Assembly (NCBI GenBank): GCA_964598275.1
Contig: CAZRAZ010000008.1
Coordinates: 1-21,578 of the forward strand
From: JAHIEZ01 sp964598275
GTDB lineage: Bacteria; Patescibacteriota; Microgenomatia; UBA12405
Reading direction: 5' to 3'
Length of the DNA: 21,578 nt
The notes under the pieces are model-generated. The model made no database searches, was not told the DNA's origin, and worked only from the letters and a program-made list of their open reading frames with translations. The first letter of the stretch is position 1; each line of letters opens with the position of its first letter. Shown here one piece after another: positions 20,947 through 21,578 of the stretch. The translations under genes and the position numbers were made by a program.

Positions 20947-21566
20947 GAAGAGGTAACGTTTTTGATGACTTGCCAATAAATGGTTTCAACCAGGGTCCCA
21001 ATTAAAGTTTGGTCTGGACCTTCTATTTGGATATAAATTTGCTGACCGGGGACAGAGATAAGAACTTGATAGGCAGTTAGATTATCTTGAGTAGAGTTAA
21101 GGTTGTCTTGGATAACAGTCCCCTGGGGAAGCGATGGGGAAACGATACTGTTGAGATTGGGAGATTGGGAAGAAAGAGCGCTAACGGCCGAGTCAACATT
21201 TGAGGGATGGGAAAGGTGTGACCAGGAATAAATGGGCGGATGAAGAGTGGTGACATAAATTTGCCAAAGATCCGGTTTTTCTAAAATGGAAAAAACAGGT
21301 TTTTTTAGATCAAGTTTGGATGATCGGGATAATTTTAGAGAGGGCAGGTTGAAAGAGAGAGGAGAGATATCAAGATTCAATGACAGTTGTCGGGAAAAAC
21401 GATAAAGAGAGAAAAATAAACTTAAACCAATAGTAAGGGCCAGGCCGAGAATGAGAGTGTGACGTTTTTTTTTGATTTTTTGTTGACTAGAAAAATTGTC
21501 TTCCAATTCAAGTTGCTGACCGGTAAGTTGGTTTTCTTTTTTAGAGGAAAGTCGTTTGGGTAGCAT
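20943..21566 (-). CDS. Single-span membrane protein, function unknown
   Basis: A 207-residue protein. It has a charged cytoplasmic N-terminus (Lys/Gln-rich, 1-36), one membrane helix (about 37-55) and an extracytoplasmic Ser/Leu/Pro-rich region ending in a possibly folded segment (QVLISVPGQQIYIQIEGPDQ, about 169-188). I recognise no family. It converges on the PBP operon with a 4-bp overlap. The upstream region is cut by the window edge, so the promoter and any operon partner are not visible. Confidence 0.7.
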   Translation of the reverse strand: MLPKRLSSKKENQLTGQQLELEDNFSSQQKIKKKRHTLILGLALTIGLSLFFSLYRFSRQLSLNLDISPLSFNLPSLKLSRSSKLDLKKPVFSILEKPDLWQIYVTTLHPPIYSWSHLSHPSNVDSAVSALSSQSPNLNSIVSPSLPQGTVIQDNLNSTQDNLTAYQVLISVPGQQIYIQIEGPDQTLIGTLVETIYWQVIKNVTSS

Positions 21567-21578
21567 ATACTTAATTTT

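Noticed and set aside
1..21578. CRISPR array, insertion sequence, prophage or toxin-antitoxin island
   Set aside because: No regularly spaced repeats, transposase, phage structural gene or clear toxin partner was seen. The two nucleotidyltransferase-like genes have no recognisable toxin-antitoxin partner next to them.
1..21578. Reassigned UGA codon, as in some candidate phyla
   Set aside because: TGA ends pgk, gap, rpe and the lipoprotein gene at the expected family lengths, with start-stop overlaps to the next genes.

Overview
The window looks like a piece of chromosome from a bacterium of the Candidate Phyla Radiation (Patescibacteria), most likely the Microgenomates group. This is inference from several signs: a divergent 16S rRNA with mismatches to universal primers and shortened variable helices, an AT-rich purine-loaded coding strand, tight gene packing, a short phosphoglycerate kinase, and neighbours such as a DUF5667-like protein beside PBP1A-type transglycosylases. 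TGA is used as an ordinary stop (pgk, gap, rpe and the lipoprotein end with it), so the glycine recoding of Gracilibacteria and Absconditabacteria does not apply.

Layout. 1-1048 (minus) is the 5' two thirds of a 16S rRNA gene, cut by the window edge, with a structured AT-rich leader (1049-1214). Upstream of it on the same strand are recF and then a tRNA-Tyr with unusual archaeal-like features. From 2688 the plus strand carries a nucleotidyltransferase-fold protein, cytidine deaminase and exodeoxyribonuclease III, converging on a minus-strand YgjP-like metallopeptidase. A plus-strand carbon-metabolism run follows (rpiB, pgk, gap, rpe, LOG family), converging on a minus-strand CapA-like protein. 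A PEGA/SH3 lipoprotein (plus) then converges on a four-gene minus-strand envelope glycan cluster (GT2, GT39-like, small membrane protein, MraY/WecA-like). The last part holds a second nucleotidyltransferase, a DUF5667-like protein, two tandem PBP1A-type peptidoglycan synthases and a convergent one-span membrane protein.

How it works together. The central block links upper pentose-phosphate reactions to lower glycolysis. The right half is about the cell envelope: peptidoglycan polymerisation and crosslinking, lipid-linked sugar transfer, and anchored surface proteins.

The strongest unexpected patterns are these. (1) Nearly every operon-first gene has a -10 hexamer only 5-9 bp before its start codon and no Shine-Dalgarno sequence, which predicts leaderless mRNAs; two divergent gene pairs share a single -10 element. 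(2) The tRNA-Tyr(GUA) has a short variable loop and a C1:G72 pair with A73, as in archaea and eukaryotes. (3) Short GC-rich palindromic segments sit in frame inside pgk, capA and a nucleotidyltransferase gene, and beside the tRNA. (4) Several enzymes have substitutions at canonical catalytic positions. All convergent gene pairs overlap at their 3' ends with no visible terminator.
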